DNA of 64,000 nt from Streptacidiphilus sp041262165 (GTDB taxonomy: Bacteria; Actinomycetota; Actinomycetes; Streptomycetales; Streptomycetaceae): assembly GCF_041262165.1 (NCBI RefSeq), contig NZ_JBGCBY010000012.1, positions 1-64,000 of the forward strand, in the 5' to 3' direction. The translations under genes were made by a program, and so were the position numbers. This document shows positions 44,845 through 55,146 of this stretch, piece by piece (within the stretch, counting starts at the first letter, position 1; each line of letters opens with the position of its first letter). Under the pieces are notes generated by a model. The model did not search any database. It was not told the DNA's origin and saw nothing but the letters and a program-made list of their open reading frames with translations.

Positions 44845-45054
44845 TTGCCCATCATAGGAAGCTGCTCTTCGCGGCGTACGCACCTGGGGCGGATCAATCC
44901 CACGAGGCGGGTGGGACGATGCGCCGATGGTGCCTGTTTGGGATGGTTTCCGATGGTCGTATGCGGACAGCTCGGAGCTCCTGGGGCCTCCCCTGACCCT
45001 CAGTTCGCCCCCGGAACCCAGTCTCCCCCGGAACCCCGGTCTCCCCCCCGACCC

Positions 45055-46173
45055 TCAGTCCTCGCCGGGAACGCGGGGAGCGCTGACGGTGGTGCGGGTA
45101 GGGCGCCGCTGCGAGGAGCGGCGGACGATCAGCTCGGTTGGCATCAGTTGCCCCTCGGGGGTGTCGCCGGCACCGGTGAAGGCTCCGACTCCCTCGATGG
45201 CGTCGATGAGCAGGTTGACGACGGTAGTGCCGATGCGCTGGGGCTTCAGGGACAGGGTGGTGATGGGCGGCTCGGTGGTGGCGTAGACGTCGCTCTCGCT
45301 GCAGCAGACCAGCAGCAGGTCCTCGGGGACACGAAGGCCGTAGCGGCGCGCGGCGGCGAGCAGGTCGGTGCCGTTGGGGTCGAACAAGCCGTAGACCGCG
45401 TCGGGGCGGTCGGGCCGGGCGAGCAGTCGGTCGGCGGCGACGGCGCCGGCGCACGGGTCGTGCGCCGGGTACGCCTCGTACACGGGTTGCTGGCCCACGC
45501 GGTGGCACCAGCCGAGGTACGCCTCGGTGCTGAGGCGGGTATAGGTGTCGGTGCTGGTGCCGGTGAGCAGGCCGATCCGGCGCGCCCCCGCCTCGGCGAG
45601 GTGCTCCAGGATCTCCAGGACGGCACTGGTGTGGTCGTTGTCCACCCAGGCGGTGACCGGGCAGTTGCCCGGTTTGCCGTCGCTGACCACCGGCAGGCCC
45701 TGCCGGTAGAGCTCGGCGACCATGGGGTCATGGTCGGCGGGGTCGATCACCACAGTGCCGTCCAGGGCGACGTTGCCCCAGACGTCGTGCCGGGAGGCGG
45801 CGGGCAGGACTACCAGGGCGTAGCCGCGGGTGAGCGCGGCGGAGGTGGCGGCTCGGGCCATCTCGGCGAAGTAGGCGAACTCGGTGAAGGTGAAGGGTTC
45901 CTGGCCGTAGGTGGTGACCGTGAGGCCGATCAGGCCGGAGCGCCCGGTGCGTAGGGTGCGCGCGGCGGCGGATGGGCGGTAGCCGAGTCGCTCGGCGACC
46001 TCCCTGACCTTGCTGCGGGTCTCGTCGGGGAGTCTGCCCTTGCCGTTGAGGGCGTCCGAGACCGTGGTGATGGACACTCCCGCGGCGGCGGCGACGTCCC
46101 TGATGCCGGCGCGCTCCATCCGCCGGGCGTGGGTGGACCGCCGGCCGCTCTGGTTGGCTGCTGCTGCTGTCAT
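45055..46173 (-). CDS. LacI-family transcriptional regulator
   Basis: The 372-aa protein has an N-terminal LacI helix-turn-helix (about 22-75, IRDVAAAAGVSITTVSDALN) and a periplasmic-binding-protein-like effector domain. The effector is probably a sugar or nucleoside but cannot be named. The ATG at 46173 has a weak site; 46119 is an alternative. It is divergent from hisC, with a small GAGCA-N4-TGCTC dyad (46250-46263) between them. Confidence 0.9.
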   Translation of the reverse strand: MTAAAANQSGRRSTHARRMERAGIRDVAAAAGVSITTVSDALNGKGRLPDETRSKVREVAERLGYRPSAAARTLRTGRSGLIGLTVTTYGQEPFTFTEFAYFAEMARAATSAALTRGYALVVLPAASRHDVWGNVALDGTVVIDPADHDPMVAELYRQGLPVVSDGKPGNCPVTAWVDNDHTSAVLEILEHLAEAGARRIGLLTGTSTDTYTRLSTEAYLGWCHRVGQQPVYEAYPAHDPCAGAVAADRLLARPDRPDAVYGLFDPNGTDLLAAARRYGLRVPEDLLLVCCSESDVYATTEPPITTLSLKPQRIGTTVVNLLIDAIEGVGAFTGAGDTPEGQLMPTELIVRRSSQRRPTRTTVSAPRVPGED

Positions 46174-46249
46174 GTCCGACCGATCGTAGGGCTCAGCAGT
46201 GTCGGTAGGAGACGGTCTGAGGGGGTTCGTCGCAGATACGTTTCTCCAT

Positions 46250-46263
46250 GAGCATTTGTGCTC
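46250..46263. promoter_or_regulatory. Small dyad in the lacI-hisC interval
   Basis: GAGCA-TTTG-TGCTC is a perfect 5-bp inverted repeat, 77-90 bp before the lacI start, in the AT-richer part of the 278-bp divergent gap. It is a possible operator, but LacI operators usually have a central CG. Confidence 0.35.
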
Positions 46264-46451
46264 TTTACCCGTACTGCGATGACCATTTGGTTGGCATTGC
46301 CTGCGTTTCGTCCACGCACCGCTCCTGCCGCCGAAGAAGCGTGCTTGGGAAGCGGGTGGAACATGTCACTCGCACGGGTGAGATATCGCCGATCGGCTCG
46401 TATGGTGATCTCGACCGAGTGCATGGCGAAGAAACGCGAAGGAAGACCACG

Positions 46452-47549
<1,098 letters not shown>

Positions 47550-47572
47550 GCGGCGCGGGGACAGCCGCACGG

Positions 47573-47602
47573 AAGCGGGTCGGCGGTAGCGCCGACCCGC
47601 TT
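47573..47602. terminator. Bidirectional terminator after hisC
   Basis: A perfect 13-bp stem (AAGCGGGTCGGCG) with GTAG loop, followed by TTTCG, lies between convergent hisC and the lipoprotein gene. Confidence 0.85.
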
Positions 47603-47610
47603 TCGTGCGC

Positions 47611-48177
47611 TCAGGCGCTCGGGCTGGCCGAGGCTCCGGGGGAGCGGGTGCCGCGCGTGGGGAGCAGCGCCTTGCAGATCGTGTACGCGGCGGCGGTCTT
47701 GGGGTCCGCGGTGTTCAGGGCGCGCAGGCCGCCGTTCGCGGGGAGCGTCACGCCGTGGTCCTTCATGCAGCTGGTGAAGGCGGCGAGGGCGGTGCTGTTG
47801 AAGTTGCCGCCGCCGCGGCCTCCGCTGGGACGCAGCGAGGCGCACGCCTTCATCGCGGCCTGCGTGGCCGGGTCGGCCGAGGCACCGGCTCCGCCGAAGC
47901 CGCCGAAGCCGCCGAAGCCGCCACCGTAACCACCGCCGCCGCCCGCACCGCCGCTGGGCCGGTCCGTCGGACGTCCGCTGGGCCTGCCGGTGGGCAGAGT
48001 GACTCCGTGCTGGCTGAGGCACTGGCGGTACGCCGAGAACTGCGCACCGCCCGAGGAGGAGGACGAGGGTTGGGCCGCCGACGTCTTGGCAGTCGCCGAG
48101 GAGCAGCCGGACAGGAGCAGCGCGCCGAGGCTGAGGACTCCGGCTGCGGCTAGGGCACGAGGGTGGAGGGCGGTCAT
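47611..48177 (-). CDS. Putative lipoprotein with duplicated CxxxHGVTLP motif
   Basis: The 188-aa protein has a lipobox LLSGC (C25) after a short signal peptide. Two halves each contain a copy of the motif CLSQHGVTLP/CMKDHGVTLP plus a third cysteine near the end, separated by a Gly-rich linker with FGGFGG repeats. No known domain is recognised. It is divergent from the MacA-like adaptor gene (216 bp) and may be exported or controlled with that system; this is inference. Confidence 0.75.
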   Translation of the reverse strand: MTALHPRALAAAGVLSLGALLLSGCSSATAKTSAAQPSSSSSGGAQFSAYRQCLSQHGVTLPTGRPSGRPTDRPSGGAGGGGGYGGGFGGFGGFGGAGASADPATQAAMKACASLRPSGGRGGGNFNSTALAAFTSCMKDHGVTLPANGGLRALNTADPKTAAAYTICKALLPTRGTRSPGASASPSA

Positions 48178-48393
48178 GACGCTAGACCGAACCGCACCGG
48201 GGTGGAGGATGCCTGGGCGAAAGCTGGCAACTTCCTGGTAGTTGTCGATCGCCGGAGGTGTCGGACCTGGAGTCGAGTGGACCTTATGCCCGCTTTCGTC
48301 CGTGTTTCACGGGCCCGGAACCGATTGCCGCGCTCGGTGAACTCCCAGATCTCTCCCAGAGGTTGGCCGGGGGATCGGGCCAGTCTGTGCGCC

Positions 48394-49935
48394 ATGAAGG
48401 TGCTCCCACGACGGCGCAGGGCCGTCCTGTTGAACTCCGTACTCGGCCTGGTTCTGATCACCGGCGCGGGTGCCGCGTACGCGACAGTGAACAGCAGTAG
48501 CAGTAGCGCGGCCCCGAGCTCCGCACGGACCGCGACGGTGCAGCAGGGAACGGTACTGGCGACGGTCTCCGGCTCGGGTGCGCTGACCTCCCCGACCGAC
48601 GCGGGTGCCAGCTTCACCACCGGTGGGACGCTCACCGAGGTGGACGTCTCCGCAGGTCAGAAGGTGACCGCGGGCCAGGTCCTGGCCAAGGTGGATCCGA
48701 CCACGGCGAACGAGACGCTGACCGCGGCGAATGCGTCGCTGGCGTCCGCGCAGGCCAACCTGACCAATGTCGAGAGCGGTCAGAGCTCGACCGGCAGCAG
48801 CAGTAGCAACAGCAACGGGGGCGGCACCACCACGAGCTCCACCGGCGGCAGCGGCACGGGTGGCAGCACAGCCGGCAGCACCGGTGGCAGCACCGGTGGC
48901 ACCGGCCGGAGCGGGGGCACCGGTGGCACTCCCTCCACCAGCCCGAAGCCCACGCCGACGCCGACCGCGACGGCGTCCGCCACCCCCACTCCGAGCCCAA
49001 GCTCCACCCGGACCCACAAGGCCGCCACGGCGACGGTCAGCGCCCAGGACGCCGCCTACGTCCAGGCCGCGGCGACCGCCGGCGCCACCCCCACCGTGAA
49101 CCCGGCCCAGCTCGCCTCGGCCGAGCAGCAGGTCACCACGGCCCAGAACGCCGTCGACGCGGCGCAGCGCGCCGTGACGGGCACCGTGCTGAGGGCCCCG
49201 GTCAGCGGCACCGTCGCCTCGGTCGCCGGAAAGGTCGGCCAGACCGTCTCCGGCACGGGCAGCAGTGGCTCGGGCAGCGGTGGCTCGGGCAGCGGGGCCA
49301 GCAGCTCGTCGTCCACGACGTCCTCGACCACCCCGACCGGCTTCGTCGTGATCACCAACCCCACGGGCATGGAGGTCGCCGCGGACTTCTCCGAGGCGGA
49401 CGCGCTGAAGCTGCAGGCCGGCCAGGCCGCCACGGTCACGCTCAACGCGCAGAGCAGCACCGTGCTCAACGCCAAGCTGCTGTCGATCAGTTCGCTGCCG
49501 GTCAGCAGTTCCGGCAGCGGGTCCTCGGGCAGCGCGGTGCAGTACGCGGCGCTGCTGTCCATCACCAGCGACACCTCCACCCTCCGCACCGGGCTGAGCG
49601 CCAGCGTGCAGGTGGTGACGGGTGAGGCGTCCAACGCCTTGTTCGTGCCGACGGCGGCGATCACCGGCACCGGGGCCAACAGCACCGTGATCATCGTTCA
49701 GTCGGACGGTTCCACCCGGCGCCAGAGCGTCACTGTGGGAGTCCAGGGCGACACCGACGTGCAGATCACCAGCGGGGTGACCCTGGGCCAGAAGGTCCAG
49801 CTGACGGTGGTCGCCACCAGCGGCTCGGGTGGCTTCCCTGGCGGTGGCTTCCCCGGTGGCGGCGGCGGTCGCACCCGTACCGGCACCGGCGGCGCGGCAG
49901 CCGGTCTCACCAGCGGCGGAGGTGGACGCGGATGA
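48394..49935 (+). CDS. MacA/HlyD-like membrane fusion protein
   Basis: The 513-aa protein has a signal anchor (about 8-29), a lipoyl-like half (TLTEVDVSAGQKVTAGQVLAKVD), a Ser/Thr/Gly/Pro-rich hinge in place of the coiled coil (about 130-200) and the second lipoyl half with RAPVSGTVASVAGKVGQ. It ends with beta-barrel regions and a Gly tail. It is the adaptor of a MacB-type ABC exporter; its stop overlaps the ATPase start (ATGA). The ribosome site is weak. Substrate unknown. Confidence 0.85.
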   Translation: MKVLPRRRRAVLLNSVLGLVLITGAGAAYATVNSSSSSAAPSSARTATVQQGTVLATVSGSGALTSPTDAGASFTTGGTLTEVDVSAGQKVTAGQVLAKVDPTTANETLTAANASLASAQANLTNVESGQSSTGSSSSNSNGGGTTTSSTGGSGTGGSTAGSTGGSTGGTGRSGGTGGTPSTSPKPTPTPTATASATPTPSPSSTRTHKAATATVSAQDAAYVQAAATAGATPTVNPAQLASAEQQVTTAQNAVDAAQRAVTGTVLRAPVSGTVASVAGKVGQTVSGTGSSGSGSGGSGSGASSSSSTTSSTTPTGFVVITNPTGMEVAADFSEADALKLQAGQAATVTLNAQSSTVLNAKLLSISSLPVSSSGSGSSGSAVQYAALLSITSDTSTLRTGLSASVQVVTGEASNALFVPTAAITGTGANSTVIIVQSDGSTRRQSVTVGVQGDTDVQITSGVTLGQKVQLTVVATSGSGGFPGGGFPGGGGGRTRTGTGGAAAGLTSGGGGRG

Positions 49936-50804
49936 GGCGCCGCAGACAGGCAGCGCAGGATCCGCCTGCGCCCGAGCCGCGCGGTCCGGTCCCGATCCTG
50001 GCCGTGCGCGGCCTGGTCAAGACCTACGGCCACGGAGACGCCGCAGTGCACGCGCTCGCGGGTCCGCTGGACGCGCAGGGCCGCGAGCAGGGCATCGATC
50101 TGACGATCTTCCAGGGCGACTTCGTCGCGATCATGGGGAGTTCCGGTTCCGGCAAGTCGACGCTGATGAACATCCTCGGGTGCCTGGACGCGCCCACCTC
50201 CGGGCGCTACCTGCTCGACGGGATCGACGTCGGGGGACTGGACGAGCACCAGCTGTCGCTGGTGCGAAACCGCAAGATCGGGTTCATCTTCCAGTCCTTC
50301 AACCTGGTTCCGCGCACCACCGCCGTGGCTCAGGTCGAGCTTCCGCTCGCCTACGCGGGCGTGAAGTCGGCCGAGCGGCGCCGCCGCGCGATGGCGGCGC
50401 TGACCCTGGTCGGCCTCGCCGACCGGGCCGACCACCGTCCCCAGGAGCTGTCCGGCGGCCAGCAGCAGCGCGTGGCCGTGGCCCGCGCGCTGGTGACCGC
50501 CCCGGCGATGCTGCTGGCGGACGAGCCGACCGGAAACCTGGACAGCCGCAGCACCGACGACGTCCTGGCCATCGTGGACCGGCTCAACGCCGCGGGCCGC
50601 ACCATCGTCGTCATCACCCACGAGGACGAGGTGGCCCGCCACGCCAAGCGCGTGGTGCGGCTCGTCGACGGCAGGGTCCACTCCGACGTCCGGCAGGCGC
50701 CGCTCGAAGGACTTCCGCCCGCGCTGCTGGACCCCGAGGACTTCGCCGTCCACTCGCTGCATATCCAGAACGAGCAGAACGTCCTGACGGGAGGCTCGCG
50801 GTGA
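49932..50804 (+). CDS. MacB-type ABC transporter ATPase
   Basis: The 290-aa protein has Walker A GSSGSGKS (69-76), Q-loop, signature LSGGQQQRVAVARAL and Walker B MLLADEPTGNLDS. This is the LolD/MacB-like subclass. The start overlaps the adaptor stop and its stop overlaps the permease start (GTGA), so four genes are translated as a unit. It drives the permease encoded next. Confidence 0.93.
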   Translation: MRRRRQAAQDPPAPEPRGPVPILAVRGLVKTYGHGDAAVHALAGPLDAQGREQGIDLTIFQGDFVAIMGSSGSGKSTLMNILGCLDAPTSGRYLLDGIDVGGLDEHQLSLVRNRKIGFIFQSFNLVPRTTAVAQVELPLAYAGVKSAERRRRAMAALTLVGLADRADHRPQELSGGQQQRVAVARALVTAPAMLLADEPTGNLDSRSTDDVLAIVDRLNAAGRTIVVITHEDEVARHAKRVVRLVDGRVHSDVRQAPLEGLPPALLDPEDFAVHSLHIQNEQNVLTGGSR

Positions 50805-52009
50805 ACCCGTTCCAGACGCTGCGCTTCGCCTTCGGCGGCCTCGCTGCCAACAAGGTGCGCTCCGGCCTCACCATGCTGGGCATCCTGATCGGTGTCGCGG
50901 CGGTGATCCTGCTGCTCGCGGTCGGCAACGGCTCCTCGCAGGCGGTGAAGAACTCGATCGAGGCGCTGGGCACCAACGCCCTCACCGTCAGCTCGGGGGC
51001 CGGCTCCAGCACCTCCACCGCGACCAGCACCAAGCCGCTCACCGTCGCCGACGCCCGCGCGCTCGCCGACACCACCCAGGCCCCGGACATCAAGGGCATC
51101 GCCCCGGAGGTCACCACCTCGCAGACGGCGCTCTACCAGGGCACCTCGCACACCGTCAGCTCGGTGATCGGCACCTACCCGGCGTACTTCGAGGCGTCCA
51201 ACAGCAAGGTCACCAAGGGCGACTACTTCAGCAACGACGACGTCCTCAACTCCCGCAAGGTCGCCGTCATCGGATCCACCACCGCCACCGACCTGTTCGG
51301 CACGGACAGCCCGATCGGCAAGGTGATCACCATCGGCGGAACCCCGTTCACCGTCGTCGGCGAGCTCGCCACCAAGGGCGGCACCGGTTTCCAGGACCCG
51401 GACGACGTGGTCATCGCGCCGCTGCCGACCGTGCAGAACGCCTTCACCGGCTTCGGCTCGCTCAACCAGATCCTGATCGAGGCCACTTCGGCGGACGCCA
51501 CCACCAACGCCCAGAGCGAGATCACCCAGATCCTGATGGGACAGCACGGCATCACCAGCGCCTCCGCCGTGGACTTCCGGATCAGCAGCCAGACCTCGCT
51601 GCTCTCCACCCGCAGTTCCACCACGCAGACCTTCACCGTGCTGCTGGGCGCGGTCGCGGCCATCTCACTGCTGGTCGGCGGGATCGGGATCACCAACATC
51701 ATGCTGGTCACCGTCACCGAACGGACCCGGGAGATCGGCATCCGCAAGGCCATCGGCGCGCCCAAGGGCGTCATCCTGGGACAGTTCCTGGCCGAGTCGA
51801 CCCTGCTCTCCCTGGTCGGCGGCGGGCTCGGCGTGGCCGCCGCGCTGATCGGGGCGCACTTCACCATCGTCGGCATCAAACCCGTGGTGATCCCGGCCTC
51901 GGTGTACGGGGCGTTCGGCATCGCCGTCGCCATCGGACTGTTCTTCGGCAGCTATCCGGCCAGCCGTGCGGCGAGCCTGCGCCCGATCGAGGCGCTGCGC
52001 CATGAGTGA
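50801..52009 (+). CDS. MacB-type ABC transporter permease (FtsX-like)
   Basis: The 402-aa protein has an N-terminal helix (about 20-45), a large extracellular domain (MacB periplasmic core) and three C-terminal helices. The FtsX block is RTREIGIRKAIGAPKGVILGQF. In monoderms such systems expel peptides or antibiotics or sense the envelope. It is encoded between the ATPase and the DUF5666-like gene, with overlaps at both ends. Confidence 0.92.
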   Translation: MNPFQTLRFAFGGLAANKVRSGLTMLGILIGVAAVILLLAVGNGSSQAVKNSIEALGTNALTVSSGAGSSTSTATSTKPLTVADARALADTTQAPDIKGIAPEVTTSQTALYQGTSHTVSSVIGTYPAYFEASNSKVTKGDYFSNDDVLNSRKVAVIGSTTATDLFGTDSPIGKVITIGGTPFTVVGELATKGGTGFQDPDDVVIAPLPTVQNAFTGFGSLNQILIEATSADATTNAQSEITQILMGQHGITSASAVDFRISSQTSLLSTRSSTTQTFTVLLGAVAAISLLVGGIGITNIMLVTVTERTREIGIRKAIGAPKGVILGQFLAESTLLSLVGGGLGVAAALIGAHFTIVGIKPVVIPASVYGAFGIAVAIGLFFGSYPASRAASLRPIEALRHE

Positions 52010-52742
52010 CCGTCAGAATCCCGAGAGGACAACCCCCATGGCCGGACCACACAGTGATCTCGTCAAGGCTGATCTCGTCAAGGCTGAACTCGTCGAGGCC
52101 GATCTCGTCACGGCGGACGACTCGTTCGTCCCCGGCCTGCGCGAGGAGCCGACACGGGAGCTGGACCTGCTGGACGACCGCGACCCGAGCCCGGAGGAGA
52201 TCCTCGCCGAGGCTCCGGACGCGCGTGACATCGGCGCAGAACTCGCCGCGCCGCCGCGCCGCAAGCTGCCCTGGTTGACCCTGCTGCTCTGCGGCGGGGT
52301 GATCGCGGCGGCCGCCTTCGCCGGCGGAGCCATGGTCGAGAAGAACAACCTGTCCGGCAGCACCGCGACCGCGCGCACGAGTGCCGGCGGGTTCACCCGC
52401 GGCGGCGCCGGACTCGGCGGCGGCACCGGGGCCCGAACCGGCACCGGGTCGGGCGCCACCATCGGTACCGTCAAGCTCGTCGACGGCAACACCGTCTACG
52501 TGACCGACACCTCGGGCAACATCGTCAAGGTCACCACCGGCAGCTCCACCACGGTCAGCATCGCCAAGAGCGGCAAGGTCGGCGACCTGCAGCCGGGGCA
52601 GACGGTGACCGTTCGGGGCACCACCAACGCCTCCGGCGACGTCGCCGCGACCACGGTCACCGAGGGCGGCATCAGCCTCGGCGGCGGGGGCTTCGGCGGT
52701 GGCGGCTTCGGCGCCGGCAGCGCGCCGGCGAACGGCGGCTGA
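52002..52742 (+). CDS. Membrane protein with extracellular DUF5666-like domain
   Basis: The 246-aa protein begins with four copies of a LVKAD-like repeat, continues with an acidic cytoplasmic segment, one transmembrane helix (about 88-108) and a Gly-rich linker. It ends in a small beta domain, VKLVDGNTVYVTDTSGNIVKV through QPGQTVTVRG, resembling DUF5666. It overlaps the permease end by 8 bp and precedes the two-component genes, so it may be a sensor or accessory of the exporter. Function unknown. Confidence 0.75.
   Translation: MSDRQNPERTTPMAGPHSDLVKADLVKAELVEADLVTADDSFVPGLREEPTRELDLLDDRDPSPEEILAEAPDARDIGAELAAPPRRKLPWLTLLLCGGVIAAAAFAGGAMVEKNNLSGSTATARTSAGGFTRGGAGLGGGTGARTGTGSGATIGTVKLVDGNTVYVTDTSGNIVKVTTGSSTTVSIAKSGKVGDLQPGQTVTVRGTTNASGDVAATTVTEGGISLGGGGFGGGGFGAGSAPANGG
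52056..52115 (+). repeat. Four 15-bp coding repeats
   Basis: GATCTCGTCAAGGCT occurs twice exactly (52056, 52071) and twice with changes (52086, 52101), encoding repeated DLVKA units near the start of the DUF5666-like protein. Confidence 0.9.
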
Positions 52743-52864
52743 CCAGCGCGTTCATCCGACCCTCATAGAGGCACCGTACGGTGCCCGGCGAGACCCGCGT
52801 GCCGGGGGCGTCACCGCTCCCGGCACGCACAGCAACCGACCGTCCCACCCGTCAGGGGCCGCAC

Positions 52865-53596
52865 ATGGACAGCACCGAAGCCAGCCTGCTGGTCGTCGAC
52901 GACGAGCCGAACATCCGCGAGCTGCTCTCCGCCTCGCTGCGCTTCGCAGGCTTCACGGTCTCCTCCGCGGCCTCCGGCGCCGAGGCCGTCGCCGCCGTGG
53001 CCAAGCACCGCCCCGACCTGGTGCTGCTCGACGTGATGCTGCCCGACATGGACGGCTTCGCGGTCGTCCGCCGGCTCCGCGACGAGCCGGGCAGCCCGGC
53101 CGGACGAGGGGGCGAACGCGACCGCATCCCGGTGATCTTCCTCACCGCCAAGGACGGCGTCGACGACAAGATCAGCGGCCTGACCGCCGGAGGTGACGAC
53201 TACGTCACCAAGCCTTTCAGCCTCGAAGAGCTGATCGCCCGCATCCGCGCGATCCTGCGTCGCACCGGCGGCCCGGCCGACGCCGGCCGCCTGGTCGTCG
53301 CCGACCTGGAGCTGGACCCGGTCGGCCACCAGGTCGTCCGGGCCGGACGGCCGGTCGCTCTGTCGCCCACCGAGTTCAAGCTGCTCGAGTACCTGATGAG
53401 CAACACCGGACGGGTCGTGTCCAAGATGCAGATCCTGGACCACGTCTGGGCCTACGACTTCGGCGGGGACCTCAGCATCGTCGAGTCCTATATCTCCTAC
53501 CTGCGCCGCAAGGTCGACTCGGGAAACGACGGCAGCGCCAAATTGATCCACACGGTCCGCGGAATCGGCTATGTCATTCGTCGCCCGCCTGCGTAG
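52865..53596 (+). CDS. OmpR-family response regulator
   Basis: The 243-aa protein has a receiver domain (about 6-130; phosphoacceptor D56 in LVLLDVMLPDMDG, with DDEP and K in TKPF) and an OmpR winged helix (about 145-240, VSKMQILDHVWAYDFGGDLSIVESYISYLRRK). It is followed, with a 26-bp overlap, by its histidine kinase. With the exporter operon just upstream it probably controls that operon. Confidence 0.95.
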   Translation: MDSTEASLLVVDDEPNIRELLSASLRFAGFTVSSAASGAEAVAAVAKHRPDLVLLDVMLPDMDGFAVVRRLRDEPGSPAGRGGERDRIPVIFLTAKDGVDDKISGLTAGGDDYVTKPFSLEELIARIRAILRRTGGPADAGRLVVADLELDPVGHQVVRAGRPVALSPTEFKLLEYLMSNTGRVVSKMQILDHVWAYDFGGDLSIVESYISYLRRKVDSGNDGSAKLIHTVRGIGYVIRRPPA

Positions 53597-55049
53597 CCGC
53601 CTACTCCGGGAGCTGCGCGGCGGCCTCTCCCTGCGCGGACGACTCCTGGTTCTGGCCGTCGCCCTGCTCGCTCTGGGCCTCGCGGTCAGCGACACCCTGG
53701 TCCTCGGCACGGTCCGGGTGCAGATGGTGAAGCGGGTGGACGACCAGCTGAGGCGGGCGGCCGCGCCCATGCAGCGGCACCTCGTGGTCGGACAGGCGCC
53801 GGAGCACATGGGGATGCCGCGCGGCGGCGCGCTGCCCAGCCAGTTCGTGGTCGCGTTCCGGCAGTCCGACGGCTCCTACACCCCGCTCCAACGCCAGCCG
53901 GTGTCCGCGAGCGACCCGCAGCCCAGCCTGCCGCCGCTCACCGACGCGGAGGCCGCCGCTCGCGTGGACAAGCCCTTCACCGTTCCCAGCGACCACGGCG
54001 GCGGCACCTGGCGGGTCCTCTACCTGCACATGGACTCGACCAGCTCCGTCGTCCTCGTCGTCGCCTCCTCGATGGACGACACCAACGCCACCCTCGCCAA
54101 GCTCGGCGACGGCTTCCTCGCCATCGGCGGCGCGGTGCTCATGCTGCTCGCTCTGGCCGGCTGGTTCGCCGTGCGCGCCGGCCTCAGACCACTCGAACGG
54201 ATAGAAACCACCGCCACCGAGATCGCCGCAGGCCACCCCCTCTCGCACCGGATGCCCGAGGGCGCCCAGCACACCGAGGTCGGCCGCCTCGCCGGCTCCC
54301 TCAACACCATGCTGGAGCAGATCGAGTCGGCCTTCGCCGCCCGCGCCGCCTCCGAGGACCGGATGCGCCGCTTCGTCGCGGACGCCAGCCACGAGCTGCG
54401 CACTCCCCTCGCGGGCATCCGCGGCTTCGCCGAGCTCTACCGGATGGGCGCGCTCAGCGAGGACGCCGACATCAAACGCACCATGGCCCGAATCGAGAGC
54501 GAGGCCATCCGGATGGGCGGCCTGGTCGAGGACCTGCTGACGCTGGCACGCCTCGACGAGCAGCGTCCGCTCGAACTCGCCCCGATGGACCTGCGTACCC
54601 TCGCCGCCGACGCACTGCACGACACCACCGCCCTGGACCCCTCCCGCCCGGTCGCGTTGACCGGCCCCGGCGGCGACTGCGGCCCCGCCGCCGCGCTCGT
54701 CCTCGGCGACGAGGCGCGGCTGCGCCAGGTGGTGACCAACCTCGTCGGCAACGCGGTGAAGCACACCCCGCCCGGCAGCCCGGTCCGCATCGGCGTCGGA
54801 ACCATGGACGGCCACGGCGTGATCGAGGTCGCCGACCACGGCCCCGGCCTGACCCCGGACCAGGCGGCCCGGGTCTTCGAGCGCTTCTACCGGGTCGACT
54901 CCTCCCGCAGCCGCCAGGACGGCGGCGGAGCAGGTCTCGGGCTCGCCATCGTGTCCGCCCTGACGACCGCTCACCACGGCGAGGTCCAACTGCTCACCGC
55001 TCCCGGCGCGGGTACGGTGTTCCGCATCCGCATCCCCGCGGCGCACTGA
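53571..55049 (+). CDS. Sensor histidine kinase
   Basis: The 492-aa membrane kinase has two transmembrane helices (about 25-46 and 182-203) around an extracellular sensor of about 135 residues. A HAMP domain, the dimerisation domain with H274 in DASHELRTPL, and the ATPase domain (NLVGNAVKHTPPG, ADHGPGLTPDQAARVFERFYR, GAGLGLAIV) follow. Its start lies inside the end of the regulator gene. The sensed signal is unknown; envelope stress or the exported compound is plausible. Confidence 0.94.
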   Translation: MSFVARLRSRLLRELRGGLSLRGRLLVLAVALLALGLAVSDTLVLGTVRVQMVKRVDDQLRRAAAPMQRHLVVGQAPEHMGMPRGGALPSQFVVAFRQSDGSYTPLQRQPVSASDPQPSLPPLTDAEAAARVDKPFTVPSDHGGGTWRVLYLHMDSTSSVVLVVASSMDDTNATLAKLGDGFLAIGGAVLMLLALAGWFAVRAGLRPLERIETTATEIAAGHPLSHRMPEGAQHTEVGRLAGSLNTMLEQIESAFAARAASEDRMRRFVADASHELRTPLAGIRGFAELYRMGALSEDADIKRTMARIESEAIRMGGLVEDLLTLARLDEQRPLELAPMDLRTLAADALHDTTALDPSRPVALTGPGGDCGPAAALVLGDEARLRQVVTNLVGNAVKHTPPGSPVRIGVGTMDGHGVIEVADHGPGLTPDQAARVFERFYRVDSSRSRQDGGGAGLGLAIVSALTTAHHGEVQLLTAPGAGTVFRIRIPAAH

Positions 55050-55086
55050 GGGGTACCCCCCGTGTAGATCGTCCCTACCTATGGGC

Positions 55087-55119
55087 GATAATACTTTGTG
55101 AATGTGTTCACGTTCACAA
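55087..55119 (+). promoter_or_regulatory. cydA promoter with Rex-like operator
   Basis: TTGTGAATGTGTTCAC (55096-55111) and the overlapping GTTCACAAG (to 55120) match the Rex operator TGTGAAC-N-GTTCACA with few changes. They lie directly after a GATAAT -10 box (55087-55092). Rex is the NADH/NAD+ sensor that represses cytochrome bd genes in Streptomyces. Repression by blocking the promoter when NADH is low is inferred; rex itself is not in the window. Confidence 0.8.
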
Positions 55120-55146
55120 GAGCGCTCAGCCTGAAGGAGGCACGAC

